Origin: Streptomyces noursei
Lineage (GTDB): Bacteria; Actinomycetota; Actinomycetes; Streptomycetales; Streptomycetaceae
Assembly: GCF_016917755.1 (NCBI RefSeq)
Contig: NZ_CP070326.1
Location: forward strand, 3,596,001-3,660,000
Reading direction: 5' to 3'
DNA length: 64,000 bases
Positions 61,134 through 64,000 of this stretch are shown one piece after another. The position numbers and the translations under genes are program-made. The notes beneath the pieces are model-generated. The model was not told where the DNA came from and made no database searches. It was given only the letters and a program-made list of their open reading frames with translations. Numbering within the stretch: the stretch's first letter is position 1; the number at the start of each line of letters is the position of its first letter.

Positions 61134-61250
61134 GGCCACCACTTTCCGCGAGGATTTTTTCACCGTTCGCAGCGAAAGCGTGACGCTCCGGAGCTAGCCT
61201 GGGCAACAGGACCGGCGCTGCAACTGCCGGGCAGGGAAAGGAAGTAGACG

Positions 61251-62084
61251 ATGGCCAACGCCTCACGCCAGGTGCTCTGGGAGTATTGGGGAACAGAACT
61301 CAAGCGACATCGGGAGAACGCCGCCTTAACCCAGGAGATGCTGGGAGAGAAGGTGTTCGTCTCCGGCGGATACATCGGACAGTTCGAGCAGGCGATCCGT
61401 CGCCCCCAGCTGGATGTGGCGATCCGCATCGATCAGGTTCTACAAACCGACGGTTTTTTCGAGCGAGCATGGCGCAAGCTCATCGACGACCAGCGGTACG
61501 CGGATTACTTCGCGAAGGTGGTGGAGCTTGAGCCTCTGACGACAACGATCTGCGAGTTTGCGCCAATGATCGTGCCCGGTCTGCTCCAGACCGAGCCATA
61601 CATGCGGGCGATCATGCGAGCAGCCAGTCCGTTCGCGCCGGACGAGGCGTTCGACGAGGGCGTGCAGTCGCGCCTGGACCGCGCGGTCATCCTCAACAGC
61701 GGGGTACCTTCCACGTATTGGGCAGTGCTGCATGAGGCCGTCCTCCGAGTACCGGTGGGCGGACCGGTCGTTATGGCCGAGCAGCTGGAGCACATCGTGC
61801 GGCTCGTCCGCGAGCACAAAGCCCTGATCCAGATCCTCCCGTTCACCGCAGGCGCGTACCCGTCCATGGGCAAGATGCTGAAGCTCATGGACTTCGACGA
61901 TGCCCCGCCAACTGCCTATACAGAGGCGGTGTATGCGGGCACGCTGCTGGACGATCCGGCCATAGTGAAGCGCGTGCAGCAGGACTACGATTTGATCCGG
62001 GCCGCAGCGCTCTCGCCGGAGGCGTCCCTGGCCCTGATCGAATCAGCGGCGGAGGAATACCGAAAATGCGCACCTACGACCTGA
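61251..62084 (+). CDS. XRE-family regulator with DUF5753 domain, TTA-containing
   Basis: 277 residues. HTH at about residues 15-70 (NAALTQEMLGEKVFVSGGYI), DUF5753 afterwards (FAPMIVPGLLQTEPYMRAIM; ALIQILPFTAGAYPSMGKML). GGAAAGG-like sequence lies before the ATG. Codon 26 is TTA, pointing to bldA-dependent expression. Its 3' end overlaps the DUF397 gene by 19 bases. Like its paralogue at 10.6 kb it may control development or secondary metabolism together with that partner. Confidence 0.88.
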   Translation: MANASRQVLWEYWGTELKRHRENAALTQEMLGEKVFVSGGYIGQFEQAIRRPQLDVAIRIDQVLQTDGFFERAWRKLIDDQRYADYFAKVVELEPLTTTICEFAPMIVPGLLQTEPYMRAIMRAASPFAPDEAFDEGVQSRLDRAVILNSGVPSTYWAVLHEAVLRVPVGGPVVMAEQLEHIVRLVREHKALIQILPFTAGAYPSMGKMLKLMDFDDAPPTAYTEAVYAGTLLDDPAIVKRVQQDYDLIRAAALSPEASLALIESAAEEYRKCAPTT

Positions 62085-62335
62085 GCACGGCCGAGTGGCA
62101 CAAGAGCAGCTACAGCAACGGCGAAGGCGGCAGCTGCGTCGAGGTCGCTCGCTGGCGTAAGAGCAGCTACAGCGGCCACAACAACGACGATTGCGTCGAG
62201 GTCCGCGACGACCTCCCCGGCCTCGTCCCCGTCCGTGACAGCAAAAACCCGCACGGACCGGCGCTGGTCTTTCCGGTCGACGGGTGGTCGACATTCGTGG
62301 ATGCCGTGAAGAGCGGCCAGTACAAGCCAATCTGA
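62066..62335 (+). CDS. DUF397 protein with duplicated N-terminal motif
   Basis: 89 residues, longer than the usual 60-75. The signature occurs twice in tandem: WHKSSYSNGEGGSCVEVA then WRKSSYSGHNNDDCVEV, before a single LVPVRDSKNPHGPALVFPV. So the N-terminal half appears duplicated internally. It overlaps the XRE gene by 19 bases and is its co-translated partner. Confidence 0.85.
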   Translation: MRTYDLSTAEWHKSSYSNGEGGSCVEVARWRKSSYSGHNNDDCVEVRDDLPGLVPVRDSKNPHGPALVFPVDGWSTFVDAVKSGQYKPI

Positions 62336-62385
62336 GAGCGCCTCATCCGCGCACCATCCGCGTCTTCGCCACACCATCTCCACAA

Positions 62386-62415
62386 GGCCCCGCCATCCGT
62401 CCGGATGTCGGGGCC
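62386..62415 (+). terminator. Hairpin after the XRE-DUF397 pair
   Basis: GGCCCCGCCATCCG and CGGATGTCGGGGCC pair over 14 positions with one mismatch and a very small loop. It lies 50 bases after the DUF397 stop. Confidence 0.55.
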
Positions 62416-62589
62416 GCATCACGTTACCGACCGGTCATCGACGACTGAATGCGACCTTCCACACTTCTCCGTCCACGCACGTCAAGGACCCTTACGGCGT
62501 GTCAGGCGACAGGTAGCATCCGGTGATGTTCGGCGGCACGGCAGCCGTGGCGGCCGAGACATCCCCGTCCGTCCCAAACGAGGATCTCG

Positions 62590-64000
62590 ATGACATCCAT
62601 ACCGCAGGCGCTGTTGTGGTGCCTCAGCGCAGGTACGGCCGCCGCCGTGGTGCTGGCGGCGCTCCTGGTCCGCGTGCGCAAGGAGCGGGCCGGCCTCAGA
62701 GCCCGCCTGACCGCAGCCGAGGAACACAACAGCGCCACGCTCCACAGCAACACGGAGCTGTCGGCCAGGCTGCGGGCCACCGAGGCCGAGATCCGGCACC
62801 TGGCCGAGGCCCGGCTGCCCGACCTGACCCTGGCGCTGGCCCATCCGCACGTACCGGTGCGCGGTCTGCTGGACAAACGATTCGGCGGGTCGGGGACCGA
62901 CGAGGCGCTGGAGGCCGTGCTGACGCAGGTCGGCGAGGCGATCACCAAGGAGCGCACCCGGGTCGACGCGGCGGCGCAGTCCACGCTGCGCGGCGCGACC
63001 ACCACGATCCAGGCGCTGCTGTACCAGGTGCAGACCTCGTTGCAGACGATGCAGCACAAGTACGACGACCCGCAGATCGCGCAGGACCTGCTCGACGCGG
63101 ACTTCCTCAACGAGCAGGCGCTGCGCCGCGTCCAGGCCACCGGCGTCGTGTGCGGTGCCTGGCCGGGTCTGACCCGCGAGGACTCCTACCTCGCGGAGCT
63201 GGTGGTGGGCGCCACCTCGCGGCTGCGCGGCTACGAGCGGGTGCAGGTCAGCAACCAGCTGCGGGACCCGGTCGCGGTGGTGGCACGGGCCGTCGAGCCG
63301 ATCGCGATCACCGTCACCGAGCTGCTGGCGAACGCGCTGCACCACTCGCACCGGGAGCTGCCGGTCTCCGTCACGCTCCAGCAGGGCAGCCGCGGCGCCT
63401 CGGTGATCATCGACGACTACGGCGTCGGCATGCACGACGACGAGATCAAGCACGCGATGGAGCTGCTGGCGGGCGGCGACAGCCTGCTGCTGACGCAGCT
63501 CGGCGACCCGCCCCGGTCGGGCTTCGCCGCCGCCGGCCAGCTGGTGCGGCAGTACGGATTCGGGGTGCACGTGGAGCCGTCGCCGTACGGCGGGGTGCGG
63601 GCCGTGGTCTACATCCCGGGCGATCCGCTGCTGACCGTCCTCGACGCGGGCGCGCGGCCGATCTCGGTGATGGCGCCGATGCCGCACCGGGCCCCCGGCG
63701 GGCCGCGGGACCGGGCGGCGGTGCCGTCCACGATGCCGACCGGGGCGAGCGCCCCGGCCACCCCCGCGGCGGCCATGCCGGCGCCGCGCCCCGCGCCGGC
63801 CGAGCCCTACGCGGCGCCCGCGCAGCCGGCGCCGGCGGCCGCCGCACCGGAGCCGCAGCAGTCGCACCAGGACCAGGCGCCGGCCGAGGGTGAGTTGCCG
63901 CGCCGGCGCCGTCGTCGGCCGCAGTCCGAGCCGCAGCCCGAGTCCCACCCCGACACGATCAACCTGCGCTCCCCGGAGGAGACGGGGTCCCGCTGGGCGG
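62590..64000 (+). CDS. ATP-binding sensor-like protein (3' truncated), histidine kinase-like without clear phospho-His
   Basis: The frame from ATG 62590 is open to the window end: 470 residues visible. A TM segment near residues 7-28 is followed by a cytosolic coiled region. A dimerisation-like helix pair reads STLRGATTTIQALLYQVQTS where a phospho-His would be expected, yet no His is in place. The HATPase has ITVTELLANALHHSHRELPV, VIIDDYGVGM and GDPPRSGFAAAGQLVRQYG. A long Pro/Ala-rich tail (after about residue 365) continues off the window. This resembles the Streptomyces ATP-binding regulators of the CvnA or anti-sigma kinase kind. A TAGCAT box at 62513-62518 may be its promoter -10. Confidence 0.8.
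   Translation, partial: MTSIPQALLWCLSAGTAAAVVLAALLVRVRKERAGLRARLTAAEEHNSATLHSNTELSARLRATEAEIRHLAEARLPDLTLALAHPHVPVRGLLDKRFGGSGTDEALEAVLTQVGEAITKERTRVDAAAQSTLRGATTTIQALLYQVQTSLQTMQHKYDDPQIAQDLLDADFLNEQALRRVQATGVVCGAWPGLTREDSYLAELVVGATSRLRGYERVQVSNQLRDPVAVVARAVEPIAITVTELLANALHHSHRELPVSVTLQQGSRGASVIIDDYGVGMHDDEIKHAMELLAGGDSLLLTQLGDPPRSGFAAAGQLVRQYGFGVHVEPSPYGGVRAVVYIPGDPLLTVLDAGARPISVMAPMPHRAPGGPRDRAAVPSTMPTGASAPATPAAAMPAPRPAPAEPYAAPAQPAPAAAAPEPQQSHQDQAPAEGELPRRRRRRPQSEPQPESHPDTINLRSPEETGSRWA

Overview
The window looks like a Streptomyces chromosome, or that of a very close actinomycete. Base composition and third codon positions are extremely GC-rich, GTG and TTG starts are common, XRE-DUF397 regulator pairs are present, and so are TTA codons. 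From memory, the order of conserved genes (nitrate reductase, nirB/nirD, pyruvate phosphate dikinase, dusB, glyS, zinc ABC operon, Zur, uppS, recO) resembles the core region of S. coelicolor. No rRNA, tRNA, CRISPR array, transposase or prophage gene was seen.

Layout. 0-5.5 kb: 3' part of an assimilatory nitrate reductase, an adenine/adenosine deaminase, a gamma-glutamylcyclotransferase-like protein, a SanA-type protein and a secreted trypsin-like protease. 5.6-15.1 kb: CutA, a cupin, a methyltransferase, a TauE/SafE exporter, an aldo/keto reductase, a first XRE-DUF397 pair, an M20 amidohydrolase and a large lipoprotein resembling a glycoside hydrolase. 15.2-21.7 kb: a two-component system divergent from the nitrite-reduction operon (FAD oxidoreductase, nirB, nirD; coupled starts). 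21.7-30.1 kb: an SDR, an APC permease, a P-loop kinase-like protein, a sugar-type ABC operon without its own ATPase, and a TauD-like dioxygenase.

30.1-39.4 kb is accessory. A TTA-containing ArsR-like regulator and an MmyB regulator-SDR-MFS set come first. Next is a less GC-rich cassette: a MoaA-like radical SAM enzyme, a CYTH (triphosphate-tunnel) protein and a possibly frameshifted small protein, transcribed divergently from a TTA-containing XRE regulator and a GNAT acetyltransferase. This cassette is the best candidate for an undescribed system. 39.6-42.3 kb is ppdK, followed by about 1.1 kb of apparent gene remnants. 43.5-52.4 kb holds two divergent MmyB regulator-MFS pairs that share the operator TACCAG-N12-CTGGTA, plus dusB, a third MFS transporter and an aldo/keto reductase with its own palindromic operator.

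52.4-64 kb: long hairpins with a conserved 13-nt loop, a TetR regulator, glyS, the Zur-boxed zinc uptake operon znuACB with zur, uppS, recO, a small two-gene unit divergent from a second XRE-DUF397 pair, and the start of an ATP-binding (histidine-kinase-like) protein that runs off the end.

Three signals stand out. The radical SAM/CYTH cassette is one. A family of long hairpins in which the loop is conserved while the stems differ and compensate, with the loop inverted in one copy, is the second. The operator shared by two paralogous MmyB-MFS pairs is the third. TTA codons occur near the starts of three regulators, which suggests bldA (developmental) control of those units.
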